This document shows, piece after piece, positions 46,459 through 55,649 of a stretch of DNA of 64,000 nt. Location of the stretch: NCBI RefSeq assembly GCF_006716095.1, contig NZ_VFOK01000001.1, positions 744,001-808,000 on the forward strand, written 5' to 3'. The translations under genes were made by a program, and so were the position numbers. The notes under the pieces were generated by a model. That model searched no databases. It had not been told where the DNA came from and was given only the letters and a program-made list of their open reading frames with translations. Origin of the DNA: Barrientosiimonas humi. GTDB lineage: Bacteria; Actinomycetota; Actinomycetes; Actinomycetales; Dermatophilaceae. The first letter of the stretch is position 1. Every line of letters begins with the position of its first letter.

Positions 46459-46493
46459 CGACGGCGGACCACGTAATAGGTGGGCCGCCGTCG
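46459..46493 (+). terminator. Terminator after the hemerythrin gene
   Basis: 14-bp stem (46459-46472 with 46480-46493) with one mismatch and a 7-nt A/T-rich loop. The right arm is repeated 20 bp further on. Confidence 0.55.
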
Positions 46494-46528
46494 TCGTACG
46501 TGGGCCGCCGTCGTCGTCGGCGGGCGGG

Positions 46529-46592
46529 GTCAGGCCGTCGGCTGCTTGGGCGGGGGCGGGGTCAGGCCGTGGGCTGCTTGGGCGGGGGCGGG
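46529..46592. repeat. 32-bp direct duplication at the valS 3' end
   Basis: GTCAGGCCGT, followed by GGGCTGCTTGGGCGGGGGCGGG or a one-base variant, occurs at 46529 and 46561, 32 bp apart. The second copy holds the valS stop and last codons (PPPKQPTA), so the first is a duplicated gene end in non-coding DNA. Confidence 0.8.
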
Positions 46593-49207
46593 ACCAGCTC
46601 GGCGTCGCGGATGGCCAGCTCGTCGCCGGTGGCGTAGTCGAGCCCGACGATCTTGCCGGCGGCGCGCAGGTCGGCCTCGGCCGCGCGCACCAGCTCCAGC
46701 TCGGCGTCGGGGGCGGCGAGCGTCATCGAGGACACCTCCGCGCGCATGCCGAGCTTGGCGTCGGACTTGGCCCGGCGCACCCCGGCCAGCGCCCGGCCGA
46801 CGGTGTCGAGCAGCGCCGGGTCACCCTCGTGGTCCAGCTCGTCGGTCGTGGGCCACGACTGCCGGTGGACCGACCCCTCCTGCCACCACGACCAAACCTC
46901 CTCGGTGGAGTAGGGCAGGAACGGCGCGAGCAGCCGCAGCAGCACCCCGAGCGCCAGGCGCAGCGTCGCCCGCGCGCTCGCGGCCGCCTCGTCACCCTGG
47001 CCGCCGTAGGCGCGGTCCTTGACCAGCTCGATGTAGTCGTCGCAGAACGTCCAGAAGAACGTCTCGGTCAGCTCCAGGCTGCGGGTGTAGTCCCACGTCT
47101 CGTAGCTGCGGGTCGCGTCGTCGACGACCTGGCGCAGACCGGCGATCACCGACCGGTCCAGCGGGTGGGTGATCTGCGCGCGCAGGTCGCCCTCGACCTC
47201 GCCCATGGTCAGCGCGAACTTGCTCGCGTTGAGCACCTTCATCGCCAGGCGACGGCCGACCTTCATCTGGCCGGTGTCGTAGGCCGCGTCCATGCCGAGC
47301 CGGCCCGAGGCCGCCCAGTAGCGCACGGCGTCGGCGCCGAACTGGCGGATGACGTCCTCGGGGGTCTCGGCGTTGCCCTTGGACTTCGACATCTTCTTGC
47401 GGTCGGGGTCGAGGATCCAGCCGCTGATCGCGGCGCCGGTCCACGGCACCGTGCCGTGCTCGAAGCTGCTGCGCACCACCGTCGCGAACAGCCAGGTGCG
47501 GATGATGTCGTGGCCCTGCGGGCGCAGGTCCATCGGGAAGATCTTCGCGAACAGCTCGGGGTCGTTGCGCTCGCCCGCGTCGCTCGCGAGCTCCCAGCCG
47601 CTCACGATCTGCGGCGTCAGCGACGAGGTCGCCCAGGTGTCCATCACGTCGGGGTCGGCGACGAATCCGCCTGGTACGCCTCGCTGCTCGGCGGTGTAAC
47701 TCTCCGGCACGTCGGTGGTCGGGTCGACCGGGAGCGACTCCTCGGCCGCGAAGATCGGGTTCTCGTGGTCGGGCTCGCCCTCGGCGTCGAGGGGGTACCA
47801 GACCGGGAAGGGCACGCCGAAGAACCGCTGCCGCGAGATCAACCAGTCGCCGTTCAGGCCGGCGATCCAGTTGGCGTAGCGGCTGCGCATGAACGAGGGG
47901 TGGAAGTCGATGTCGTCACCGCGCGCGATGAGTTGCTCGCGCAGCTGCTCGTCGCGGCCGCCGTTCTTGATGTACCACTGGCGGCTGGTGACGATCTCGA
48001 GCGGCTTGTCGCCCTTCTCGAAGAAGTTCGCCTTGCGCTGGGTCGGCCTGGGGTCGCCGACCAGGTCGCCCGACTCGCGCAGCGCCTGCACCGTGCCCTC
48101 GCGCGCGGAGTGCACCGTCTTGGTGGCGAGCTGGTCGGCGTACAGGCCGGCGCCGGGGCCACCGGCGATCCACTCGGGCGTCTCCTCCTGGAACCGCCCG
48201 TTGCGGGTGATGACCGAGCGGGTCGGCAGCTGCAGCTCGCGCCACCACATCACGTCGGTCAGGTCGCCGAAGGTGCAGCACATCGCGATGCCCTTGCCCT
48301 TGTCGGGCTCCGCCGCGGGGTGCGCCAGCACCGGCACCTCGACGCCGAACAGCGGTGTGGTCACAGTGGATCCGAACAACGACTGGTATCGCTCGTCGTC
48401 GGGGTGAGCGATCAGCGCGACGCACGAGACGACCAGCTCGGGGCGGGTGGTCTCGATCTCGACGACCTCGCCGCCGGGGCGGTGGAAGGTCAGCGTGTGG
48501 AACGCGCCGGGGTAGTCGCGGGCCTCGAGCTCGGCCTGCGCGACGGCCGTCTGGAACGTGACGTCCCACAGCCCCGGCGCGTCGGCCTGGTAGGCCTCGC
48601 CGCGGCGCACGTTGCGCAGGAACGCCTGCTGCGACACCGCCCGGGAGCGGTCGTCGACGGTGCGGTAGGTCTGGGTGAAGTCCACGGACGCGCCGAGCGT
48701 GCGGAAGAGCGACTCGAACGAGACCTCGTCGGCCTCGGTCAGCTCCTCGCACAGCTCCACGAAGTTCGCGCGCGAGATCGGCTGCTGCGCGGACGCCTTG
48801 CTGGACTTGCCCTCTCCGCCGCGCTGCGGCGGGGAGTAGTCACGGACGTACGGCTGGCTGTTGTCGCCGCGCACGCCGTAGTAGTTCTGCACGCGGCGCT
48901 CGGTCGGCAGGCCGTTGTCGTCCCAGCCGATCGGGTAGAACACCTCCTTGCCGCGCATGCGCATGTAGCGGGCGAGGCAGTCGGTGTGCGTGTAGGAGTA
49001 GACGTGACCCACGTGCAGGCTGCCGCTCGCGGTCGGCGGGGGAGTGTCGATCGCGAACACCTGCTCGCGCGGCAGCGACAGCGCCCGCTCGCGGTCGAAG
49101 CGGTAGGTGCCCTCGTCGTGCCATACCTGTCCCCACTTGTCCTCGAGCCCGTCGACGGTCGGCTTGTCGGGGACCCGCGCGGAGCGCGGTTCGGGGGTCG
49201 CAGTCAT
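46562..49207 (-). CDS. valS: Valine--tRNA ligase
   Basis: Class I aminoacyl-tRNA synthetase of 881 residues that charges tRNA-Val and edits Thr. HIGH motif in TPPPTASGSLHVGHVYSYTH, KMSKS in KKMSKSKGNAETPEDV, CP1 editing domain (ETTRPELVVSCVALIAHPDDERY), and an anticodon domain. There is no long C-terminal coiled coil of the E. coli type. Start ATG 49207 (MTATPEP) or in-frame ATG 49216; neither has a strong RBS. Divergent from the GAD-like gene. Confidence 0.96.
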   Translation of the reverse strand: MTATPEPRSARVPDKPTVDGLEDKWGQVWHDEGTYRFDRERALSLPREQVFAIDTPPPTASGSLHVGHVYSYTHTDCLARYMRMRGKEVFYPIGWDDNGLPTERRVQNYYGVRGDNSQPYVRDYSPPQRGGEGKSSKASAQQPISRANFVELCEELTEADEVSFESLFRTLGASVDFTQTYRTVDDRSRAVSQQAFLRNVRRGEAYQADAPGLWDVTFQTAVAQAELEARDYPGAFHTLTFHRPGGEVVEIETTRPELVVSCVALIAHPDDERYQSLFGSTVTTPLFGVEVPVLAHPAAEPDKGKGIAMCCTFGDLTDVMWWRELQLPTRSVITRNGRFQEETPEWIAGGPGAGLYADQLATKTVHSAREGTVQALRESGDLVGDPRPTQRKANFFEKGDKPLEIVTSRQWYIKNGGRDEQLREQLIARGDDIDFHPSFMRSRYANWIAGLNGDWLISRQRFFGVPFPVWYPLDAEGEPDHENPIFAAEESLPVDPTTDVPESYTAEQRGVPGGFVADPDVMDTWATSSLTPQIVSGWELASDAGERNDPELFAKIFPMDLRPQGHDIIRTWLFATVVRSSFEHGTVPWTGAAISGWILDPDRKKMSKSKGNAETPEDVIRQFGADAVRYWAASGRLGMDAAYDTGQMKVGRRLAMKVLNASKFALTMGEVEGDLRAQITHPLDRSVIAGLRQVVDDATRSYETWDYTRSLELTETFFWTFCDDYIELVKDRAYGGQGDEAAASARATLRLALGVLLRLLAPFLPYSTEEVWSWWQEGSVHRQSWPTTDELDHEGDPALLDTVGRALAGVRRAKSDAKLGMRAEVSSMTLAAPDAELELVRAAEADLRAAGKIVGLDYATGDELAIRDAELVPPPPKQPTA

Positions 49208-49319
49208 AGGCGTCATGGTCCCAGACGTGGCGGGGCGGACCGAACCGGGTTTCGCACCCGTCGAGTACCGTCTTACCTCGGCATCGACGACCATCGGCGT
49301 GCAGCGCGCAGGAGGAACC

Positions 49320-50051
49320 ATGAGCGACCAGTTCGGCGGATACCCCCAGCAGGGGCAGCAGCCGGGCTACGCGCCCGCCCAGGGTGGCTACGGCCAGCCG
49401 GGCAGCTACCAGCCGCAGCCGGCGTACGGCCAGCAGCAGGGCGGGTGGGGCGAGCAGCCCGCGCAGCGCGGCGGGGCCTCCGGCGGCCAGCTCGCGGCCT
49501 TCGTCCAGCAGTACGCCCCCGACCAGGGCACCGAGGTCCCGGGCGAGGAGTTCCTGCGCTACGCCGAGGGCAAGGCGCCGGCCGCGCTCGTCGAGCTGTG
49601 GCGGACGTACGGCATCGGCTTCTACGGCGAGCAGCGGCTCGCCGTCGTCGACCCGGGCGAGTGGATCGACGTCCTGCAGACCTGGCTCGGCGAGGACGTC
49701 ACGTCGTTCCCGATCGCGGTGACGAGCTTCGGGCACGTCTACCACTACGACAACCAGGGCGGCCGCGAGCGGATCCAGTGCCTCGACCCGCACTTCCAGA
49801 CCAACACCGTGGTCGGCGACGACCTGGTGGCCTTCTTCAACCAGCACCTGCCCTCGCCGCAGTCGCACGTGTCGGACCTGGAGGGGCCGCGCGGCGGCGC
49901 CCGCGCCAAGCTCGGCCCGCTCGCTGAGGGGGAGCTGTACTACTTCGAGCCGATCCTGGCGCTCGGCGGCACGGTCAGCCCCGACACGCTGGCCAAGGGC
50001 GACGGCCCCACCCACCTGAAGCTGATCCACGAGCGGGTCCTCGCGGCCTGA
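49320..50051 (+). CDS. GAD-like/DUF1851 protein with Gln/Gly/Tyr-rich N-terminus
   Basis: 243 residues. The first ~55 are low complexity, with repeats of GYxQPG/YxPxQ type, a prion-like or condensate-type composition. Residues ~60-243 match the GAD-like/DUF1851 (T6SS immunity Tdi1-type) fold: FLRYAEGKAPAALVELWRTYGIGFYGEQRLAVVDP, WLGEDVTSFPIAVTSFGHVYHYD and a C-terminal LGGTVSPDTL segment. Tdi1-like domains neutralise toxins in other bacteria, but no toxin or secretion gene is near. AGGAGG lies 4 nt before ATG 49320. Confidence 0.75.
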   Translation: MSDQFGGYPQQGQQPGYAPAQGGYGQPGSYQPQPAYGQQQGGWGEQPAQRGGASGGQLAAFVQQYAPDQGTEVPGEEFLRYAEGKAPAALVELWRTYGIGFYGEQRLAVVDPGEWIDVLQTWLGEDVTSFPIAVTSFGHVYHYDNQGGRERIQCLDPHFQTNTVVGDDLVAFFNQHLPSPQSHVSDLEGPRGGARAKLGPLAEGELYYFEPILALGGTVSPDTLAKGDGPTHLKLIHERVLAA

Positions 50052-50104
50052 GGGAGGGGCGCAGGGCCGGCTCGGCGACGACGGAGGAGCTGAGCCCAAA
50101 GGGA

Positions 50105-51466
50105 TCAGTACGGGCGGCCGGGGTTGAGGATGCCCAGCGGGTCGAAGAGCTGCTTGATCGCCCGCTGCCGCGCCATCTCTGTCTCGCCGAGCTCCTGCGG
50201 CAGCCAGCGGCGCTTGAGCGACCCGACCCCGTGCTCGCCGGTGACGGTGCCGCCCATGTCGAGCGCGGTGCGCACGATCTCGGCGAACGCCTCCTCGGCG
50301 ACCTCGCGGCTGTCGTCGCCCTCGGTGAAGAACAGGCACGGGTGCAGGTTGCCGTCGCCGCCGTGCCCGGACAGCACGATCGGCACGTCGCGCCGCGCGC
50401 AGATGTCGCGTGCGGTGGCGATCAGGTCGCCGAGCCGCGTCACCGGCACGCAGACGTCCTCGATGAAGTGCGGCCCCTTCAGCTCCAGCGCCGGGGCGAG
50501 CGCCCGGCGGCCGGCCATGAGCGCGTCGGCCTCCTGCGCGTCGTCGGCGACGGCGACCTCTCCGGCGCCGCAGGCCTCGAGCAGCTCGGCATACCGCTGT
50601 ACGTCCTCGCCGGCGTGACCAGGCCGGTCGGACTGGACGAGCAGCACCGCCTCGGCCTCCTCCGGGAAGCCGAAGTCCTCCATCGCCTGGATCGCCTGCA
50701 GCGACGTGCGGTCGAGCACCTCGATCAGGTTGGGGCCGTTGCGCTCGGCCCGCAGCTGCACCATCGCGCGCGTGGCGTCGTCGAGCGAGTCGAACGTCGC
50801 GAGCACGGTGAGCGCCGGGTCGGGCGCCGGCACCAGCCGCGCCACCACCTCGGTCACGACCCCGAGCTGCCCCTCGGACCCGACGAACAGCCCGGTCAGG
50901 TCGAGGCCGGCGACGCCCTTGGCGGTGCGGTGCCCGGTGCGGACGACCTCGCCGCCGGCGAGCACCACCTCCAGGCCGCGCACGTAGTCGCCGGTGACGC
51001 CGTACTTCACGCAGCACAGGCCGCCGGCGTTGGTGGCGACGTTGCCGCCGATGGTGCTCATCGGGCCTGACGCCGGGTCGGGCGGGTAGTACAGGCCCTC
51101 GGCCGCAGCTGCCCGCTTCAGGTCCGCGTTGATCACGCCGGGGCCGACGACGGCGTACTTCTCGGCGGTGTTGATCTCCAGCGCCTTCAGCGCCTCGACG
51201 TTGAGCACGATGCTGCCCTCGAGCGCGCTCGCGGCGCCGCACAGCGACGTGCGCGCGCCCTGCGGCACGACCGGGATGCGGTGCGCCTGCGCGTGCTCCA
51301 GCACCGCCACCACGTCGTCGCGGTCGCGGGCGCGCACCACCACGAACTCCTCGGGTGCGGCGGAGCCGAGCGAGGCGTCGGTGGCGTACGACGTCGCGAC
51401 GTCGGGGTCGGTGACCACCCGGCCGTCGGGCAGGGCGGGCAGCGGGACGGCTGCGGTGGTGCTCAT
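50105..51466 (-). CDS. FAD-binding oxidase, GlcD/D-lactate dehydrogenase type
   Basis: 453 residues. Vanillyl-alcohol-oxidase-type FAD domain: PVVPQGARTSLCGAA, GPMSTIGGNVATNAGGLCCVKYGVTGDYVRGLE, and FVGSEGQLGVVTEVV. The C-terminal oxidase domain ends with VLSGHGGDGNLHPCLFF, TGEHGVGSLKRRW and LFDPLGILNPGRPY. It probably oxidises glycolate, D-lactate or another 2-hydroxy acid. No GlcE/GlcF partner is adjacent. ATG 51466 is 6 nt after a CAAGAT hexamer, so it may be leaderless. Confidence 0.9.
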   Translation of the reverse strand: MSTTAAVPLPALPDGRVVTDPDVATSYATDASLGSAAPEEFVVVRARDRDDVVAVLEHAQAHRIPVVPQGARTSLCGAASALEGSIVLNVEALKALEINTAEKYAVVGPGVINADLKRAAAAEGLYYPPDPASGPMSTIGGNVATNAGGLCCVKYGVTGDYVRGLEVVLAGGEVVRTGHRTAKGVAGLDLTGLFVGSEGQLGVVTEVVARLVPAPDPALTVLATFDSLDDATRAMVQLRAERNGPNLIEVLDRTSLQAIQAMEDFGFPEEAEAVLLVQSDRPGHAGEDVQRYAELLEACGAGEVAVADDAQEADALMAGRRALAPALELKGPHFIEDVCVPVTRLGDLIATARDICARRDVPIVLSGHGGDGNLHPCLFFTEGDDSREVAEEAFAEIVRTALDMGGTVTGEHGVGSLKRRWLPQELGETEMARQRAIKQLFDPLGILNPGRPY

Positions 51467-51472
51467 GGAGTC

Positions 51473-51478
51473 ATCTTG
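51473..51478 (-). promoter_or_regulatory. Candidate leaderless -10 for the GlcD-type gene
   Basis: CAAGAT on the minus strand, 6 nt before ATG 51466. A 12-bp inverted repeat pair (51509-51520 and 51569-51580) lies upstream. Confidence 0.4.
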
Positions 51479-51508
51479 CCTCCGACGACCCGGGGCATTC
51501 GTACATTC

Positions 51509-51580
51509 GGACAGGACGAAGCCCCGCCTGCCGGCGCCGTTGCGCGCGATGCGGGGGTGCCGATCTCGTTCGTCCTGTCC
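51509..51580. repeat. 12-bp inverted repeat pair in the glcD-ileS intergenic region
   Basis: GGACAGGACGAA at 51509-51520 and its exact reverse complement at 51569-51580, separated by 48 bp. The region is non-coding and divergent; it could hold two operator half-sites or be a small element. Confidence 0.6.
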
Positions 51581-51648
51581 AGATGCACGCCGGCTGGGCC
51601 ATGACGGCTGGGGCATAACCGGGTGGCGCCGCGGTGGCGTCCGGCGCG

Positions 51649-51654
51649 TAGAAT
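51649..51654 (+). promoter_or_regulatory. -10 box of the ileS T-box transcript
   Basis: TAGAAT, the same hexamer as before tRNA-Arg. Transcription would start near 51661, at the beginning of the T-box. No good -35 is visible. Confidence 0.55.
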
Positions 51655-51655
51655 C

Positions 51656-51845
51656 GGCGTACAGGCGCCTGAGCCGTCATCAGCGGCGAGCCTCCGGAAG
51701 AACGGTGCGTCAGCACTCACTAGACCCGGACGGGACGAGCCCGTCACAGCTCACGATCGAGCGGTCGCGCGAGCGGCAAGCGAGGTGGTACCGCGGTGCA
51801 TCCCGGAGCGGGGGCACCGTCCTCGTGGCAGGCACGAGACAGGAA
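51656..51845 (+). ncRNA. T-box riboswitch of ileS (translational type)
   Basis: The T-box signature GAGGTGGTACCGCGG is at 51782-51796, with CGAGG (51781-51785) able to pair with CCTCG (51821-51825) as the antisequestrator. The competing hairpin CTCGTG-GCAGG-CACGAG (51822-51838) lies directly before the RBS AGGAAG (51841). The two helices exclude each other, as expected for translational T-boxes of actinobacterial ileS. An ATC isoleucine codon at 51679-51681 in the 5' stem is the likely specifier. Uncharged tRNA-Ile would free the RBS. Confidence 0.85.
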
Positions 51846-51852
51846 GCCACCG

Positions 51853-54800
51853 ATGCCCTACCCCCAGGTCGACACCAGCGCAGGAGACGAGCGCGCCCAC
51901 GGCGTGCCGCAGACCCCTGACCTGCCGCGCATCGAGCAGGGCGTCCTGGACTACTGGGACCGCGACGACACCTTCCGCGCCTCGGTCGAGCAGCGCGCCG
52001 CCGGCACCGACGGGGACAACGAGTTCGTCTTCTACGACGGCCCGCCCTTCGCGAACGGGCTGCCGCACTACGGCCACCTGCTGACCGGCTACGTCAAGGA
52101 CCTCATCCCGCGCTACATGACGATGCGCGGCAAGCGGGTCGAGCGCCGCTTCGGCTGGGACACCCACGGGCTGCCGGCCGAGCTCGAGGCGATGCGCCAG
52201 CTCGGCCTGAAGACCAAGGACGAGATCCTCGAGATGGGCGTCGACCGGTTCAACGCGGCCGCCCGCGAGTCGGTGCTGCGCTACACCCAGGAGTGGGAGG
52301 CCTACGTCCGGCGGATGGGGCGCTGGGTCGACTTCGAGAACGACTACAAGACGCTCAACCCCGACTTCATGGAGTCGGTCCTTTGGGTGTTCAAGAGCCT
52401 CTACGACAAGGGCCTGGTCTACGAGGGCTTCCGCGTCCTGCCCTACTGCTGGAACGACGAGACCCCGCTGTCCAACCACGAGCTGCGGATGGACGAGGAC
52501 GTCTACCAGATGCGGCAGGACCCGGCGGTCACCGTCGGGCTGCGCGCGACCGACGGCGACCTGGCGGGGGCGTTGCTGCTGATCTGGACCACGACCCCGT
52601 GGACCCTGCCGAGCAACCTCGCGATCGTCGTCGGCCCCGACATCGACTACGTCGTCGTGGAGTCGGACCTGCCGACCGGCACCACCGAGCGGTACGTCCT
52701 CGCGGAGTCGCGCGTGCCGGCGTACGCCCGCGAGCTGTTCGGCGACCCGAAGGCCGACTGGTCCGGCCGGGTCGTCAAGCGGCTCAAGGGCGCTGAGCTC
52801 ATGGGCACGCACTACGACCCGCCGTTCTCCTACTACGCCGGGCGCGAGAACGCCTTCCGCGTCGTCGACGGCGACTTCGTCACGACCACCGACGGAACGG
52901 GTCTGGTGCACACCGCGGGCGCATTCGGTGAGGACGACCTCGTCGTGACCAACCGCGAGGGCATCGAGGCCGTGATGCCGGTCGGGCCCGACGGGCGGTT
53001 CACCGAGCCGGTCGTGGAGTACGAAGGCATGCAGGTGTTCGACGCCAACCTGCACATCATCGACCACCTCAAGGCCGCCACGAAGGGCGAGCCGGCGGGG
53101 TCGGTCACGCCCGGCACGGTGCTGCTCAAGCGGGAGAGCTACGACCACTCCTACCCGCACTGCTGGCGGTGCCGGAACCCGTTGATCTACAAGGGCGTCA
53201 GCTCCTGGTTCGTCGCGGTCACCCGGATCAAGGACGCGATGCTGCGCACCAACCAGGAGATCACCTGGGTGCCCGACAACGTCAAGGAAGGGCAGTTCGG
53301 ACGCTGGCTGGAGAACGCCCGCGACTGGTCGATCACGCGAAACCGCTTCTGGGGCAGCCCGGTTCCCGTGTGGGTGTCCGACGACCCGGCCTTCCCGCGG
53401 GTCGACGTCTACGGCTCGTTCGCCGAGCTGGAGCGCGACTTCGGCCGCCTGCCGCGCGGCGAGGACGGCGAGCCGAACCTGCACCGGCCGTACGTCGACG
53501 AGCTGACCCGGCCGAACCCCGACGACCCGTCGGGGAAGGCGACCATGCGTCGCGTCGAGGACGTGCTCGACGTGTGGTTCGACTCCGGGTCGATGCCCTA
53601 CGGCCAGGTGCACTACCCGTTCGAGAACGCCGACTGGTTCGAGCACCACTTCCCGGCCGACTTCATCGTCGAGTACATCGGGCAGACCCGCGGCTGGTTC
53701 TACACGCTGCACGTGCTCGCGGCGGCGCTGTTCGACAAGCCGGCGTTCGGCTCGGTGATCTGTCACGGCATCGTGCTGGGCTCGGACGGGCAGAAGATGA
53801 GCAAGTCGCTGCGCAACTACCCCGACGTGTCGGAGGTCTTCCAGCGCGACGGCGCCGACGCGATGCGCTGGTTCCTCATGCAGAGCCCGATCCTGCGCGG
53901 CGGCAACCTGGCCGTGACCGAGGAGGGCATCCGGCAGGGCGTGCGCCAGGTCGTGATCCCGCTGTGGAGCAGCTGGTACTTCTTCAGCCTGTACGCCAAC
54001 GCCGAGGGATACGAGGCGAACTGGTCGACCCGTTCGACGGATCCGCTCGACCGGTACGTCCTCGCCAAGCTTCGTGACCTCGTCGTCGACGTCGAGGGCC
54101 GGCTCGACCGGTACGACATCGCCGGCGCGTGCGACAGCGTGCAGGGCTTCGTCGAGGTGCTCACGAACTGGTACATCCGTCGCTCCCGCGAGCGGTTCTG
54201 GTCGACGGGCGGCGACGGCGCGGCGGAGGGCGCCTTCGACACGCTCTACACCGTGCTGGAGGTGCTGAGCCGGGTCGCGGCGCCGCTGCTGCCATTCACC
54301 ACCGAGCAGATCTGGCGCGGGCTGACCGGCGCCCGGTCGGTGCACCTGACCGACTGGCCCGACGCCACCGACCTGCCGGCCGACGCCGAGCTGGTCGCGG
54401 CGATGGACCAGGTTCGCGCGGTCTGCTCGGCCACCCTCGCGCTGCGCAAGGCGGAGCGCCTGCGGGTGCGTCTGCCGCTCGCCGACCTGACGGTGGTGAC
54501 GACGGATCCCGTTGCGCTGCAGCCGTTCTCGGACCTCATCGCCGACGAGGTCAACGTGCGTCAGGTGCGGTTGCTCGACGTCAACGACCCCGACGCCGAC
54601 GAGTTCGGGGTGCAGCAGCGACTGACCGTCAACGCGCGCGCGGCCGGCCCGCGGCTCGGCAAGGACGTGCAGCAGGCCATCAAGGGCTCCAAGTCCGGCG
54701 ACTGGGCGGTCGACGCCGAGGGCGTGGTGACCTCCGGCGGGCTGACGCTCGAGCCCGGCGAATTCACCCTCGAGACGGTCGTGGGGGAGCAGGCCAGCGC

Positions 54801-55140
54801 GGGACGCGCGGTGCAGATGCTGCCCGGCGGCGGGTTCGTCGTGCTCGACACCCGGGTCACCGAGGAGCTGGCCCGCGAGGGTCTGGCGCGCGACATCGTG
54901 CGCGCCGTGCAGGACGCGCGCCGCGGCGCCGGGCTCAGCGTGGGCGACCGCATCTCGCTCAGCCTGGTCGGCGACGACGAGGTGTGGCAGGCCGCGGTGA
55001 CCCACCAGGCGCTGATCATGACCGAGACCCTCGCGGTGCAGTTCGGCGCGGGCGGCGAGGGCCACCAGCTGGAGGGCGTGACCACGGCGCTGGGCGACGG
55101 CCGGAAGGTGACGATCGCGATCAGCAAGGTGGGCTCATGA
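51853..55140 (+). CDS. ileS: Isoleucine--tRNA ligase
   Basis: 1095-residue class I synthetase charging tRNA-Ile. HIGH-type motif in [16 protein letters not shown], then [26 protein letters not shown]1 editing domain ([19 protein letters not shown]); KMSKS in [14 protein letters not shown]; long C-terminal anticodon and extension domains (EFTLETVV region). The HYGH form and length fit type 2 (eukaryote-like) IleRS, a class often resistant to mupirocin. ATG 51853 has AGGAAG 6 nt upstream, controlled by the T-box. Its stop overlaps the GNAT gene (ATGA). Confidence 0.97.
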   Translation: MPYPQVDTSAGDERAHGVPQTPDLPRIEQGVLDYWDRDDTFRASVEQRAAGTDGDNEFVFYDGPPFANGLPHYGHLLTGYVKDLIPRYMTMRGKRVERRFGWDTHGLPAELEAMRQLGLKTKDEILEMGVDRFNAAARESVLRYTQEWEAYVRRMGRWVDFENDYKTLNPDFMESVLWVFKSLYDKGLVYEGFRVLPYCWNDETPLSNHELRMDEDVYQMRQDPAVTVGLRATDGDLAGALLLIWTTTPWTLPSNLAIVVGPDIDYVVVESDLPTGTTERYVLAESRVPAYARELFGDPKADWSGRVVKRLKGAELMGTHYDPPFSYYAGRENAFRVVDGDFVTTTDGTGLVHTAGAFGEDDLVVTNREGIEAVMPVGPDGRFTEPVVEYEGMQVFDANLHIIDHLKAATKGEPAGSVTPGTVLLKRESYDHSYPHCWRCRNPLIYKGVSSWFVAVTRIKDAMLRTNQEITWVPDNVKEGQFGRWLENARDWSITRNRFWGSPVPVWVSDDPAFPRVDVYGSFAELERDFGRLPRGEDGEPNLHRPYVDELTRPNPDDPSGKATMRRVEDVLDVWFDSGSMPYGQVHYPFENADWFEHHFPADFIVEYIGQTRGWFYTLHVLAAALFDKPAFGSVICHGIVLGSDGQKMSKSLRNYPDVSEVFQRDGADAMRWFLMQSPILRGGNLAVTEEGIRQGVRQVVIPLWSSWYFFSLYANAEGYEANWSTRSTDPLDRYVLAKLRDLVVDVEGRLDRYDIAGACDSVQGFVEVLTNWYIRRSRERFWSTGGDGAAEGAFDTLYTVLEVLSRVAAPLLPFTTEQIWRGLTGARSVHLTDWPDATDLPADAELVAAMDQVRAVCSATLALRKAERLRVRLPLADLTVVTTDPVALQPFSDLIADEVNVRQVRLLDVNDPDADEFGVQQRLTVNARAAGPRLGKDVQQAIKGSKSGDWAVDAEGVVTSGGLTLEPGEFTLETVVGEQASAGRAVQMLPGGGFVVLDTRVTEELAREGLARDIVRAVQDARRGAGLSVGDRISLSLVGDDEVWQAAVTHQALIMTETLAVQFGAGGEGHQLEGVTTALGDGRKVTIAISKVGS

Positions 55141-55649
55141 GCGGCGAGCCGGACGTGGTCGTACGCCGGGCGGACGGGGACGATCTGGTCGCCGTCGTCG
55201 ACATCGGGCGGCGCACCTGGCCGGTGACGTTCGGGCCGATCGCGGGGGAGGACTACGTCGCGATGGGCCTGGCGAAGTGGTGGACGCAGGAGGCGACGAT
55301 CCCGGCGATCCGGCAGGGGCGGGTGAGCGTGGCCGAGCTCGGTGGCGAGGTCGTCGGGATGAGCAGCGTCGGGATGAACGACCACAAGCTGTGGATGTGG
55401 AAGCTGTACGTGCTGCCCGAGCACCAGGGGGCCGGTGTCGGGGGCGCGCTGATGCGCGCCGCGGTGCACAAGGCGGCCGCCGACGGCTACGACGAGCTGT
55501 GGCTGTCCTACCTCAAGGGCAACGACCAGGCCGCAGCGTTCTATCGTCACCACGGCTTCACCGAGGTCGAGGAAGAGCACGGTGGGTCGGGTCTGCCCGA
55601 CAGCATCGTGGCCCGCCGCCCCATCACACCGGAGGACGCGACCGCATGA
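55137..55649 (+). CDS. GNAT-family N-acetyltransferase
   Basis: 170 residues. Acetyl-CoA-binding motif [28 protein letters not shown] (Q/RxxGxG/A as QGAGVG) and the C-terminal [23 protein letters not shown] typical of small-molecule or peptide acetyltransferases. Translation overlaps ileS and folC at both ends. Substrate unknown. Confidence 0.88.
   Translation: MSGEPDVVVRRADGDDLVAVVDIGRRTWPVTFGPIAGEDYVAMGLAKWWTQEATIPAIRQGRVSVAELGGEVVGMSSVGMNDHKLWMWKLYVLPEHQGAGVGGALMRAAVHKAAADGYDELWLSYLKGNDQAAAFYRHHGFTEVEEEHGGSGLPDSIVARRPITPEDATA

Noticed and set aside
49320-50051. Evidence for a type VI secretion or polymorphic toxin system
   Set aside because: Only an immunity-like fold is present; there are no secretion, VgrG, Hcp or toxin genes nearby.
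51751-55065. 1104-codon minus-strand open frame opposite ileS
   Set aside because: Fully antisense to a certain ileS; composition is Val/Leu/Gly/Asp/Arg-rich with no domain.
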